A DNA stretch of 64,000 nt, from positions 1-64,000 of the forward strand of contig CAMHIS010000004.1 in NCBI GenBank assembly GCA_946185285.1, read 5' to 3'. Numbering within the stretch: position 1 is the stretch's first letter; every line of letters begins with the position of its first letter. Shown piece by piece: positions 32,301 through 37,821 of this stretch. The notes under the pieces are model-generated. The model ran no database searches. It saw only the letters and a list, made by a program, of their open reading frames with translations, and was not told the origin of the DNA. Source of the stretch: an uncultured Prevotellaceae bacterium. Lineage in GTDB: Bacteria > Bacteroidota > Bacteroidia > Bacteroidales > Bacteroidaceae. The translations under genes and the position numbers were made by a program.

Positions 32301-34780
32301 CCAAGACCTACGGCCACGTCACCGTGAACATCAGCGGCGGCACCATCGGCCACGACAGCATCTGGACACAGCAGTACGGCGGCAACGTCTTCGGCGGCAG
32401 CATGGGCCGACTCACGCACCTCGACAACACGGTCAACCCGATATGGCCGCAGCTGGGCCAGGTGAAGACTACCGAGATCAACATCACCGGCGGCACCATC
32501 AAGCGCAACGTCTATGGCGGCGGTGAGTTCGGCAGCGTCCGCGACAGTGCCTACGTGAACATCGGCGGCCGTAAGAATGCCGACGGCACCATCACCGCCG
32601 AGGGCAGTCCCGTCATCGAGCGCGATGTCTACGGCGGCGGCTACGGCAGCAAGGACACCCTCTCGCAGACCTTCATCACGCCCGTCAGCGGTATGACCTT
32701 CCGCTACACGCCGATGCAGTGGGCCGGCCTCGTGGGCATCAGCACCCACGTCAACATGCTGGGCGGCTGGGTGAAGAAGAGCATCTACGGCGGCGGCGAG
32801 CTGGCCTCGGTGGGCATCATCAACTACCTTGTCGAGCAAAAGGCTGACGGTGACTACACCTATTTCGGAACTGTCGACAGCCTGCAGGGCAAGAAGTTCT
32901 CCTACAGCAAAATTGAGAAACATGACGACGAGAACGACGGCTTCTACCTGAGCTGGCCTTACAAGTTCGAACATTTCTCTGGATACGATGGCTCGACGCA
33001 CGTAGCCATCCGCGGCGGACGACTCGGACTCACCGGTAAGGACTTCATGGGACCGTTTAACGCCGATGGCAAGGCCATCAGCCTGGCGGACGGTCATGAA
33101 CTGACTGATTCAGAAAAGAAAGAAGCCCGACTTGACAACGGCGACGTCTACGGCGGCAGCAAGGGCTTTGCCGACGACCGCTACTACGAGGGCTTCAGCG
33201 CCAACGTCGGGTCGACGGAGGTCATCATTGAGTATCCTGACTCCTGTACGGCCAACCCGGACAACTACAAAGACTTGAACAAGTGGTGTATTGCCGGTGC
33301 CGTCTATGGCGGCGGCGAGAACGGCCACGTCCTCGGCGACACTCACCTGACGCTCACCAACGGTCTGATAGGCCACTCCCTCTACGGCGGCGGTTCCGGT
33401 AAGGGACAGTTCGAGCAGAGGCTGCTGAAGGTTAAGGTTGATCCGGAATCTACGAATCCCAATGACTCTACTATCGTCAACATCTACAGTATCACCGCCG
33501 GCAAGGTCTATGGCAATACACATATCGACATGACGGGCGGCTACGTGGTGCGTAACATCTACGGCGGCGGCAACATGGGCTCCATTGGTAAGGGTAACTA
33601 CGCCGGAGCACCGGACGACTATTCAACGAAGAGCCCTGGCGGCGGCTACGGCGAGAAGATTTCGACCAACCTGTGGGACAACGTGTCGGACAACAGCAAG
33701 GCCTTCCTCAACAGCGGCCAGACGCACGTGACGATTACCGGCGGCCAGGTGGGCTATGTTGACACCGAGAAGCCTGCCGACAGCATGAAGGACGGCCTGC
33801 CCTACGGCAACGTCTTTGGCGGCTGCCGAGGCGAGTCGGCACCCAACATCACCGAGACGCCGCGCTTCCTCTACAGTCCGCAGTTCTTCTCTGGCTATAC
33901 CAACAAGTCCAACGTCACCATCGGTACTGAAGGTCAGGACAACAGCAAGGCCGGACAGAAGGGCAAGGCACCGCTCATCATCGGCTCCGTCTTCGGCGGC
34001 GGTCAGGACGGTCATGTGCGTCAGGATACATACGTCACCGTCAACAGCGGACAGATTGGTCTGTCGCTGGACGGCACGGACTTGGATACCCTGAACAACA
34101 GTAAGACCAATCTGAACGTCCTGGGACCACTCTACAACGACGACGAGACGGTCAATCCTCAGTGGCTGTACCGAGGCAACGTCTTCGGCGCAGGCTCCGG
34201 TATCGGCCAGTACCAGTTCGACTTCACATACGACGGTGACTTTGACGACACTGTTAAATATGGTGTAGACCGTGTGACCGGTGACTCTGTCGACGTTAAC
34301 GAGACGGGCTACAGCACCTCAGCCGGTTCGGTGACGCGCTTCACCAATGTCAACGTCAAGGGTGGCATCATCTACCGTAACGTCTACGGCGGCGGCTCGC
34401 TCGCCAGCGTCGGTCCGGCTAAGATTCCGGCTACCAGAATCGATGCCTGGCATCCCGAGGACACGATTGCCAACCATCGTGACAGCGTCGGCTGGCAGTC
34501 ACTCAACTCGGTCACCATCGGCGGACTGGTGGTCGACGGTAAGGTCGTCAGACCTCAGATCGGCGACGCCGCCAGTGTGAACGCCGGCTACGGCGGCAAC
34601 ATCTTCGGCGGTGGCCGTGGTGAACTGAGCATCGGCGACAACTATGGCACGTCTGTCTGGACGAAGGTGTACATCAAGAATGGCGCCAACATCTTAGGCA
34701 ACATCTTCGGCGGCGGCGACAACGGTACCGTCTATAAGGACACCGACGTACAGATAGGTGAACCGAAGAATGGGGATTAG
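14348..34780 (+). CDS. Giant secreted GNVYGGG-repeat protein 2, predicted beta-solenoid-like
   Basis: Uninterrupted ~20.4-kb ORF; signal peptide LLRRLLFLLVIYGSVATSAMA; G(N)VYGGG-x-T-x-V-x-I-x-GGT repeats throughout; start set at MTQYNRRDMK. Confidence 0.9.
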   Translation: MTQYNRRDMKNEIVLKPTTRQRLLRRLLFLLVIYGSVATSAMAGVVIKGNVYGGGNAASVGTTGQGDSAVVNISNPDATVWGQVYGGCNSEGSVIGTAVVNITAGIVGKPDTIQNVVFGGGKGQNTLVEGSVVVNIGKTVGDSATIWGHVYGGSALGNVNAEKLQNDSLARVGDSTTVVNIISGTIVGDIYGGGLGFKDEHDSIAANVYGRVTVNIGTGTVDAAGFATSTAGNATIGRSVYGCNNLNGTPKDSVFVNVYKTAHTKANRYPQGITTLEKLDSLVGNTGEHYRDSFAIAAVYGGGNQASYSPKDDTDTTTVHVYACEENTIHTLYGGGNAADATNVKVIIDGGFIDRVFGGGNGYSATGNHNNPNGEDYNPGADISGSATTEIHGGLFRQIFGGSNQWGNVAKVALSIDNESHCTELIHESFGGANEAEIRSDVTTTLACSQNKIGTFYGGSNMADINGNVTLNVEGGTYLNVFGGSKGTKSTAADISGDVTLNLYGGTMTNAFGGSDVNGNITGKITVNVLDKGGDCGLQVDSIYGGGRDAAYTPTTPGAYPEVNLIHGKISGNVFGGGLGSSAIVTSNPKVTVGYVARTSAMVDSLVALAGASFNDTVVVRGDVYGGGSAAAVTGKATVILQDSCCSVSNLFGGGKAAGVSDSTWVTMTAGTVTNAVYGGCNTSGTVGGAPTVTVTGGTIGTAYASAPTSMDDVRQVLFGGGKGKDTDVTGKITLNVGTKTGSDYAGTAHIYGNVYGGSENGKVSNVDVFLYGDTIHGNVFGGGYDTDASLAHGDTLARHAHAADTVSVVLDGTLLDRSNAFMAQIFGCNNKSGTPQGPVTVHVMRTVGSAKDEGTPVENRNVYDIAAVYGGGNMADYVPRGLNDSTRVIIDGCNSTSIENVYGGGNAAAVSATEVIIMGAYIINNVFGGGNGAGYMDPPTNSIPNPGANVGSYISGTDSIPYGTGRAVTRLLGGNINSVFGGSNTKGNIHGGAKVYTINEDSSLGSNCRLNVGKVYGGGSQADMAGGTEIVLSCMPDDWIGEIYAGAKSADVGNDVSLTITSGKFGRVFGGNMSSGKIDGSIIVNIEENPECETPIVIGELYGGGFEAPYSVYGYGENGQLLGKDSVGALPTPYPGPIVNVRSFTSIGNIYGGGYGETATVVGEPTVNINEVLVADTVKAYNPADDRNKPSFIDSVNVTLYPHTAGTIGVIGNVFGGGNAAKVIGATHVNVSTGDSRYNDGSQLKVRFESTGDIHEVAGADIRGNVYGGGNLADVTDSTYVTINGGTIAKNVFGGGKGVADNFTCDKAMVGVNDSGEGQNPDSDDNKNKGTHVTISNGTVNGSVYGGGEVGRVEWNTHVTIGVENGTSEPVIEGSVFGAGAGVETHGYSALVRGNSTVDVQGNARVKGNVYGGGEKASGGRYYVKGFGDNPEESRPANYDDIPDGMPYKSKSGGSCTVNILGYAVIGPDAKATATAGHVFGAGKGVEPHFIAGISYRIDNTGNPETFNIESKYLEYLQTLALVINTHVNIGDDVTVKGNVYGGSESGFVQDSTNVNILGGTIGTDTLGNVFGGGKGLDDFAEAGIVKGNTKVTIGGSTTTSVNGNVYGGGELGDVSEKTEVIISGGTIAKNVYGGGKGKGDNFTCDKAMVGINDEGKNVEDPGDDEYKDKGTHVTISNGTIGTLDHDTLVVGTGNVYGGGEVGRVEWNTQVEIGVDDGTPTIYGDVFGAGAGLKTHGYSALVRGNSTVTIDGSAEIRKNVYGGGEIATVGRYWVKNINNKDSNGNIIPAANPVPVDLPSGMPYKQQSGGICRVTVQGNAQIGPANGNATATAGHVFGAGKGVSELYDADTSKKMTADRGLVGFDDDPNKTAEEEYYEFLQTLALASYTNVNIEESAIVKGSVYGGSESGFVQDSTDVNILGGTIGTDTLGNVFGGGKGFAEFAESGKVKGNTKVTISDGTMRGNVYGGGELGDVGTINKANINNYVWTDSTGICAVIITGGQVGPDSGNGDVDHGNVFGAGKGSISSFECEKAMVDSTRVSISGDGTVKRNVYGGGQLGRVEHNTGVTIGSASGNDAPEISGDVFGAGAGVGTHGYSALVRGNANVLVQGKAKVRGNVYGGGEIASVGKYWVTGVNYGDLPHPEIPVELSDEAHTGMPYAAREGGKCIVIVKGGAQIGPGDGATEDAGHVFGAGKGVIDNYNNTENDPNRSSRMNDQHRYVYFNNRDAYLLFLETLALATDTYVEINDTAKVKGSVYGGSGYGFVQQNTDVRIKGGTVGNVYGGGKGLTTFAEAGKVKGSTSIKMTSGNVLGSMFGGCNASGTIVEDVAIDITGGTIGAGIAADSTINGNKSIPTLTYTSKAEVHGGGYGEKTYVKGNVTVNIGARTGRDSTAECSGTAVIYGDVYGGGALGHVNAYDSLGLKYNAAKKTIISLNKGDIYGNVYGGGLGNDATRAYVGGDVEVTQYDVAYYTSYETTGSDTDLPIPMTGRIFGCNNLNGTPQGNVTVEVWKTRRLDNGDHKEENYEIQAVYSGGNRAEYEPSDGKKTQVKIHGCPDTMIESVYGGGNAADVPASMVSIFGAREIESVFGGGNGSEKTKQADGTWAAPKAANIKGDANVILYGGNIRSVFGGSNTTGNIGGTATVTDMTEQNGGTQLGECDLRILNVYGGGRSADMEGDVNLFITGCNTKESVENIYGGSYSAKINGNVTLTVTGGVFYKVFGGNDQGGHINGRITVNLEEADNCKPLIISNLYGGGNEANYPGAGASQESGTITVNIKSCTRIDNVYGGALNANVKGNTNLNINLTKGAWAGKDFILPSQYKGTHDIPNIKNNTIENAIGTIGNVYGGGDNGKIIGNTNVNIGTETEVFVVDTSVVAGTNVRGKYAYGTYTLIDKDSTAVEDGHYYVKKTVDGARITGNVFGGGKLADVGDYEVVTNNGQKTDNILVVGHTNVNICAVGDSIRDDANQATGELSYTSRNFSGEGKLVEIGGDVYGGGEGVADDFRCGKAMVTGSTNVHIGNGTVTGSVFGGGKVGRVEQSTTVMVGLTPETGEKSAPVIRGNVFGAGKGVETHGYSALVRGNSTVTIQQKAKVGESVYGGGELASVGRYSVADSAYHSTHPDVGIGMPYSLANPNSGNCYVIVRDSAEIGPDHMQMPESKGNVFGAGKGIIPFKDTKDPKRMLPTDKYEVYGTDTVGYLKYAETLALATKAEVTIGGDAFVKGSVYGGSENGHVQHDTKVMIQDHCQIGAGYDYSQKKLKAKYAATDFVHPDAITDANFLAECNHWPYGKNNYVPYDKYADTAGYTSYASTTGDDGHTYYGNVFGGGSGREPYAPGKWHWEAGSVGGNATVEISGGHILTNVYGGNELTNVEDTCRVTMTGGTIGVPRTLDSIAVHPLTCYLFGAGKGDQRVFFNKQTNVKDVIVDVSGGIIYGSVFGGGEDGHVIRNAKVNIKPGAWIGTWGTSYVDGNVFGGGRGFAGDAYTAGNVADSVVVNITGGTMLGSIYGGGRLGSVGYDMVDAGNGRYGEMSDNLNRGHVVMNISGGKIGNKYEFKSIANNIKIDEAYRKTNHIPSTELDSLNRLTHTKGGNVYAGGMGRFTKLNGDSISLANDGIDWTKLGNVKSTKLSISDSTWIMGNVYGGGELGAVTDSTVIKVTGGVIGTEITAAAPDSTTHAAGTEVAYTFGSIYGGGMGMVMHDKRDNHGGDVASNTHVSISGDDTKVRASVFGGGEMATVGGDTYVDISDGKIGRNEVYTTDDANQGYVKFGGATMGNVFGGGKGHVDHTFAGLVKGNTNISISGGSIYHNVYGGGAIGSVGTFDVAKGHPYIPNGLPLAPWKSGGTARITITGGTIGISGRDNGMVFGSSRGGIAQPVPTTLGSTSVDKDPYDKVAWVYDTEVTIGKSGSAGPNIKGSVYGGGENGHNAHNALVNVYSGNIGIFDGESWYTLTNATAAAEAKVTRGNVYGAGCGTDTYTDSQGKKHHNLWAGIVSVNTEVNVRGGHVARNVYGAGSMGSVGTIISDIDSEAKWHKTATDDDKETYYGFGLSWPIEIEYVDMTGLARVNVADSAIVEGSVYGAARGKVDIEENDITRHRYVEAKFANVRQTEVNIGEKGTPVIKEDVFGGGEDGHVYDNAVVYIHNGTVAHSVYGGGKGEGTYMATLWEPKDGAENDISQHQPKSSPESIHSMVAGKVYGNTTVTILGGHVGWFVYGGGNLGSVGKGNYAGGADDYATGGYGELPEDATANLWTVERDSTMAWHFLNSGVATVNLFGGEIGTYKGEETANFDPVDQLPYGSVFGGSRGKSAMDVGQRSPRYRYVPDFFLGYVNKAVINVGDTSATATGDGPKIYGSIYGGGQDGHVRNSTHINLFKGEVTGHQIDAAARSGHVFGAGSGIGTYLDTDGKQKVSFASGSVTGTTTIEVYDGAKIKGNIWGGGAMAAIGPPKMGTDEGKEPSGTRKSFSYTKVDVKGGEIGGTIYGASRGPSAAFRKSKFTDIDVPYDSTKFATDIWSEVIVRGGTIGGSVYGGGESGQVKCGVNVNILGGKIGSDVYGGGALAHTNTSNLKQDRTTHQWGWSDSGKTTGLYTTTVNLLGGTIQGNAYGGALGRRKVDDPVVTPVEAKVYGDIKVNLNGIEKTDSASIRSVKEDVKSWLVPTTNGHHQVNSTRRGAAVGRVFGCNNLNGSPQGKVRVHVFATQKDSTDNIITKYPKFGKRADYTLDSLSSLTALAGRMNLDVSSYSAVVTSAANDSLRRLAFNTMIDAIAVKKYDVRGVYGGGNLAAYMPMGPNPGTDGNGGIIHNNDLTKQSTDVIIDGCELTSIYQVYGGGNAAPVPAAHLVVNGTYEIDEAFGGGNGADSYWVVEGNDTVWYQNPGANVGYKDFTEVVKDASHDGKTEATAYLQSDVSTALTPEMRKAGFSYGDQSTAGVATTIINGGKIHVVYGGSNKRGNISTTALSQYEGASDCPMDVDETYGAGKDAPIDGVIDMRLKCAKGVKEMFGGSKNSDVNSDINLKITNGSSLERVFGGNNTSGAVNGSITVTIEEGGCEPIRIKELYAGGYLAPYSIYGYAQDGRGGYKVDTIDYGGTIGKIEQRIPITKSEYDTLYKPMYERLLEIDLGKMGCSGTVPTEAQIQAILSDNSTDSTKRVATLEYVAIRDLLASLPKKHPRINVISATRIDTIYGGGYQAIVVGNPRVNVNMTNGKVEVTETADGKFVDASGTEYPAETVDTNLVATLPIGTIGHIFGGGNMANIDGNTFVEIGTGEWLNQNDQREMLGTITVNAKDTTMLFTYDDSRQKWTYTQESGDSIVINGVKTARIDTIAIDATPTPFRRAATITGNVFGGGRGVADNFFCDKAMIGTDGAGVDKDFNDIPDYLEGNTSVTIANGRVKGNVYGGGEIGRVEKNTTVTIGLEDDAGEPVIEGDVYGAGKGVETHGYSALVRGNPTVIVQGKAKVGHSVYGGGQTASVARYKVVGGSPVALANSTSGNCKVIVRGEAEIGPDSMVMTKPGGPDDTGYVFGAGKGVIPGDSSYIDKDHMPKRMILRGDDHTDALQGKTWEYVYPDDPTNKNIWEYFPNDSIYLSFIETLALSSKTDVTIGGHAFIKGAVYGGSENGLVQYDTHVRIQDSCQIGNGYVQMDEDGTLLDTPMAMNRRYTAQEWKEGRLIMGDDDRPALRELVGTRLYQHSLPECASWPYEAPYAPYDRLADADGLYPDGTDARGGRISASDGHTFYGNVFGGGSGLYPYKPGKWHRAAGLVRGNTVVDVTGGHILTSLYGGNEMTDVGTYSKDSHGELTVPDTCGMCTVNMVGGTLGVPRTLGQIAAHPVTCYLFGAGKGDTRTFFNTWTNVDSVKINISGNARIYGSTFGGGEDGHILGSAVTNIGLPVTLNIDGKDSVFTERGVLIGTTGYSYVDGNVFGAGRGFSGEAITAGSVGGNVEVNIGGGTMLGSIYGGGRLASVGIGFNTTDNVEYGSFTNDVPGDSTKTYGHVTVNISGGTIGHDSIWTQQYGGNVFGGSMGRLTHLDNTVNPIWPQLGQVKTTEINITGGTIKRNVYGGGEFGSVRDSAYVNIGGRKNADGTITAEGSPVIERDVYGGGYGSKDTLSQTFITPVSGMTFRYTPMQWAGLVGISTHVNMLGGWVKKSIYGGGELASVGIINYLVEQKADGDYTYFGTVDSLQGKKFSYSKIEKHDDENDGFYLSWPYKFEHFSGYDGSTHVAIRGGRLGLTGKDFMGPFNADGKAISLADGHELTDSEKKEARLDNGDVYGGSKGFADDRYYEGFSANVGSTEVIIEYPDSCTANPDNYKDLNKWCIAGAVYGGGENGHVLGDTHLTLTNGLIGHSLYGGGSGKGQFEQRLLKVKVDPESTNPNDSTIVNIYSITAGKVYGNTHIDMTGGYVVRNIYGGGNMGSIGKGNYAGAPDDYSTKSPGGGYGEKISTNLWDNVSDNSKAFLNSGQTHVTITGGQVGYVDTEKPADSMKDGLPYGNVFGGCRGESAPNITETPRFLYSPQFFSGYTNKSNVTIGTEGQDNSKAGQKGKAPLIIGSVFGGGQDGHVRQDTYVTVNSGQIGLSLDGTDLDTLNNSKTNLNVLGPLYNDDETVNPQWLYRGNVFGAGSGIGQYQFDFTYDGDFDDTVKYGVDRVTGDSVDVNETGYSTSAGSVTRFTNVNVKGGIIYRNVYGGGSLASVGPAKIPATRIDAWHPEDTIANHRDSVGWQSLNSVTIGGLVVDGKVVRPQIGDAASVNAGYGGNIFGGGRGELSIGDNYGTSVWTKVYIKNGANILGNIFGGGDNGTVYKDTDVQIGEPKNGD

Positions 34781-35101
34781 TGACTCGCTACACCGCAAGC
34801 TGAGTTAATTCGCGAAATCCGTGCCAAGAAAAAGCTATTTGGCACGGATTTCGTTTATTGATAAAAATCGGTCACATCCGTCACCACCGCGAATGCAGTT
34901 GATAGTCAGAATGATACGCAGTGACGGATATTGGTGACGGGTGACGGATGATGGGGACGGATGACTGATGCACGGCGGGGACGGATAGAAGCTGATGTTC
35001 ACGGACGGTGAATGTTTGTTCACTGACGGTGAGCCCTGCGGACGGCACAGACGACTGGCCGATTTCTCACCGTGCAGTCATCTATCCGTCATCCATCACC
35101 G

Positions 35102-35356
35102 CTATCCGTCACACCGTAACCTGCTGACAACGAGAACGATAGACGGAAAGTGACGGAATGAGGGATAAACGGTTAGAGACCCTCGTCCGCCAGGCCGCAC
35201 AATGGTATACTGCTGGCGCACACGTTCCTGCACGCCAATAGTAGTATAGCCCACCTTCAGGATGCCCTTCAGTTGTGGGTCGTATTTATCCTCATACGCA
35301 TAGATCATCGGAGCCGACTCCGACTTGCGTGGGAAATAATATTGAGTTGTTGCCAT
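35102..35356 (-). pseudogene. Truncated T5orf172-type (GIY-YIG-like) N-terminus of a helicase/restriction-like enzyme
   Basis: MIYAYEDKYDPQLKGILKVGYTTIGVQERVRQQYTIVRPGG then unrelated sequence and stop. Confidence 0.55.
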
Positions 35357-35387
35357 AACCTTGTCATTTTGTTATGGCGCTCAATGA

Positions 35388-35825
35388 CTAAAGTTCTTCG
35401 GGGAAATATTTGGAAAGGAAGTCGTGTGGTTCCAACACCTCAACAGTATCTGCAAACACGAAGTCCTTGACGTTGCGTGTCACGATGACTTTTGCCCCAG
35501 CTTGTTCGGCAGCAAAAAATTGTAGAGCATCTTCAAAGTCTTTGGCTTCGATGGCTAATGCCCTGTCAACCGCTTGTTCGCCAACGGGAACAATAGAATA
35601 AAACTCTCTACTAAGTTTCATTATCTTATAGAAATCCTGTAGAGGTATGGTTTTCCTCGTGCTATATTTTATATTGGCTATAGACAAATCAGAAACTTGC
35701 ATATCAACACATCGATTTGCAGCCAATCTAAAAATGGCGTGAGCTTCCTTCACCCCTACTGGTCTCCTCTCTATGAAATCAAGGAAAACGTTTGTGTCGA
35801 TAAATACTGTCAGCTTATTGCCCAT
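35388..35825 (-). CDS. PIN-domain protein (VapC-like toxin)
   Basis: LTVFIDTNVFLDFIERRP...DFEDALQFFAAEQAGAKVIVTRNVKDF..VEVLEPHDFL. Confidence 0.85.
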   Translation of the reverse strand: MGNKLTVFIDTNVFLDFIERRPVGVKEAHAIFRLAANRCVDMQVSDLSIANIKYSTRKTIPLQDFYKIMKLSREFYSIVPVGEQAVDRALAIEAKDFEDALQFFAAEQAGAKVIVTRNVKDFVFADTVEVLEPHDFLSKYFPEEL

Positions 35826-36072
35826 ACTTCTCTAACAAATATTCTTCCTTGTCCTTCTTGAAGTCAACCGTCTGGCAAGCAGAAAAAGCACCGCATAATT
35901 TGTCCACCAACTCCAGGCGTCTCTTTTGGTCAGGGGTCAATACTTCTTCATTTTCCGCTGGCTTTACTATCTGCCTCACATATAGCCACATGTCTTTCAC
36001 CTTCTCTTCGCTGGAGTCATCCATCTGATTGATCATGTGAACCATATCATTCTTCATTTCACGTACAGTCAT
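35815..36072 (-). CDS. Putative antitoxin partner of PIN-domain toxin
   Basis: Small ORF upstream, overlaps the toxin start by 11 bp; MTVREMKNDMVHMINQMDDSSEEKV. Confidence 0.65.
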   Translation of the reverse strand: MTVREMKNDMVHMINQMDDSSEEKVKDMWLYVRQIVKPAENEEVLTPDQKRRLELVDKLCGAFSACQTVDFKKDKEEYLLEKYGQ

Positions 36073-36183
36073 AATTGCATATTGTTTAATAATCGTTGCA
36101 AAGATAACGACTTTCCACGAAACTTCCAAACTTTCCAATCAAAAACTTGTCAAAGAGCGCCTGTGTTATTATTTTTTTTCTTC

Positions 36184-36253
36184 TTATTCCATCGGGCGAA
36201 TCATCGACTCGATGAACTGGATTTCCTCATCCGTCAGGCCGTACTTCGTGCAA
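36184..36253 (-). pseudogene. C-terminal remnant resembling restriction/methylase tails
   Basis: CTKYGLTDEEIQFIESMIRPME* on minus strand with no upstream gene body. Confidence 0.35.
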
Positions 36254-36334
36254 AGGTACAAAGAAAAAACATAAAAACAAATATCGGCAAATTTTTATGC
36301 CTGAAAACGCGCATTTAGTCCGGCTAAACGGCAC

Positions 36335-36386
36335 AATAAACATCGCCGCCTCACGGGATAGAACCCGAGAGGCGGCGATTATTGTT
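36335..36386. terminator. Strong hairpin downstream of MFS gene
   Basis: AATAAACATCGCCGCCTCaCGGG / CCCGaGAGGCGGCGATtATTGTT. Confidence 0.75.
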
Positions 36387-36401
36387 ACGAAGGTATGAGG
36401 C

Positions 36402-37814
36402 TTACTCCAACACGATGGGCTTGTACTTCGGTACGAGCGTCTTCATGATGACCCAACCGATGAGGTAGGCCACGGCACAGATGCAGAAGACGACCATATA
36501 GGCGGCAGGCTTGCCCTCGAACCCGAAGAAGGTGAAGCTGGCACCCTGGGCGGCTGCCCAGTCGAAGAACTTACCCGAGCCGAAGTTGATGCTCATGGAG
36601 CCGATACCGCCGGCCATCGTGCCGAGGCCGACGATGGTGCCGATGGTCGACTTCGGGAACATATCGCCGATGGTCGAGAAGAGGTTTGCCGACCAGGCCT
36701 GGTGCCCAGCACCGAGCAGACCGATGAGGATAGCAGGCCACCAGGCGCTGTAGGCACCGAGGGGCTGTGCAAAGAGTCCGAGAATGGGCAGACAGGCGAA
36801 GATGAGCATGGCGCGCATACGGCCTAAGTAGGGGTTCATGCCCTTCTTCTCGACGAAATAGGTGGGCAGGTAGCCGCCGCCGATGGAGACGATGGTGACG
36901 ATGGCATAGAGCGTGAAGATAAGCAGGATGCCCATGGTCGAGTCGCTGGTGTAGCCGTACTGGTCGCTGAAGTAAGCGGGAGCCCAGAACAGGAAGAACC
37001 ACCAGACGCCGTCGGTCATGAACTTGCCGACGAGGAAAGCCCACGTCTGCTTGAACGAGAAGCACTGGGCAAAGGGGATGGTCTTCTCGTCCTTCTGTGC
37101 ATTGCGGTTCTGAACCTCAGAGAGGTCGTTGTCCTGCTCAATATAGTTCAGCTCAGCCTGGTTCACGCGCGGGTTCTTGGCGGGTTTGTCATAGAGCCAG
37201 GCCCACAGGCCCATCCAGATGAAGCCGAGAGCACCGATGATGATGAAAGCCATCTCCCAGCCCCAGGCACGTGCCAGCAGGGGAATGGTGGCGGGAGCGG
37301 CGAGGGCACCGACGGAGGCGCCGCTGTTGAAGATGGAGGTCGAGAAGGCGCGGTCCTTCTTGGGGAAGTACTCGGCCGTGGCCTTGATGGCTGCGGGGAA
37401 GTTGCCGGCCTCGCCGACGGCGAGAATCATGCGGCAGAACAGGAAGAGCCAGACGGAGATGGTGGTCAGGGCGGTGATGCTGCCGCCGGCCAGACCTAAG
37501 GCCGTCCATCCGCAGGCGGCATGCAGGCAGGCACCAACCGACCATACGAAGATGGCGATGAGGTAGCCCTTCTTGGTGCCCATCCAGTCGATGAACTTTC
37601 CAGCGAAGAGGTTGGCAACGGCATAGAACAGCGAGAACATACCGGTAATGGTACCGTAGTCGCCGTCGGTCCAGTGGAAATCAGGGGCTATGAAGTCCTT
37701 CCAGGTTAGTGACAGGACCTGACGGTCCATGTAGTTGATGGTGGTTGCCAGGAACAGCAGCGCACAGATGACCCAACGGAAGTTGGACATTTTGGTGGTT
37801 TGTACGGGTGTCAT
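36402..37814 (-). CDS. MFS transporter, hexuronate (ExuT)-like
   Basis: FRWVICALLFLATTINYMDRQVLSLTWKDFIAPDFHWTDGDYG; start may be 37790 (MSNFRW). Confidence 0.8.
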   Translation of the reverse strand: MTPVQTTKMSNFRWVICALLFLATTINYMDRQVLSLTWKDFIAPDFHWTDGDYGTITGMFSLFYAVANLFAGKFIDWMGTKKGYLIAIFVWSVGACLHAACGWTALGLAGGSITALTTISVWLFLFCRMILAVGEAGNFPAAIKATAEYFPKKDRAFSTSIFNSGASVGALAAPATIPLLARAWGWEMAFIIIGALGFIWMGLWAWLYDKPAKNPRVNQAELNYIEQDNDLSEVQNRNAQKDEKTIPFAQCFSFKQTWAFLVGKFMTDGVWWFFLFWAPAYFSDQYGYTSDSTMGILLIFTLYAIVTIVSIGGGYLPTYFVEKKGMNPYLGRMRAMLIFACLPILGLFAQPLGAYSAWWPAILIGLLGAGHQAWSANLFSTIGDMFPKSTIGTIVGLGTMAGGIGSMSINFGSGKFFDWAAAQGASFTFFGFEGKPAAYMVVFCICAVAYLIGWVIMKTLVPKYKPIVLE

Positions 37815-37821
37815 AATTAAA

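Noticed and set aside
31976-33097. 373-aa antisense ORF inside the megagene (and many other long antisense or alternate-frame ORFs at 14.3-34.8 kb)
   Set aside because: Long shadow frames are expected opposite GC-rich GGC-GGC/GTC-TAC repeats; products are low-complexity and the sense frame is clearly coding
14500-34700. CRISPR array
   Set aside because: The regular tatggcggcggt repeats are coding, in frame, and lack fixed-length spacers; no cas genes seen
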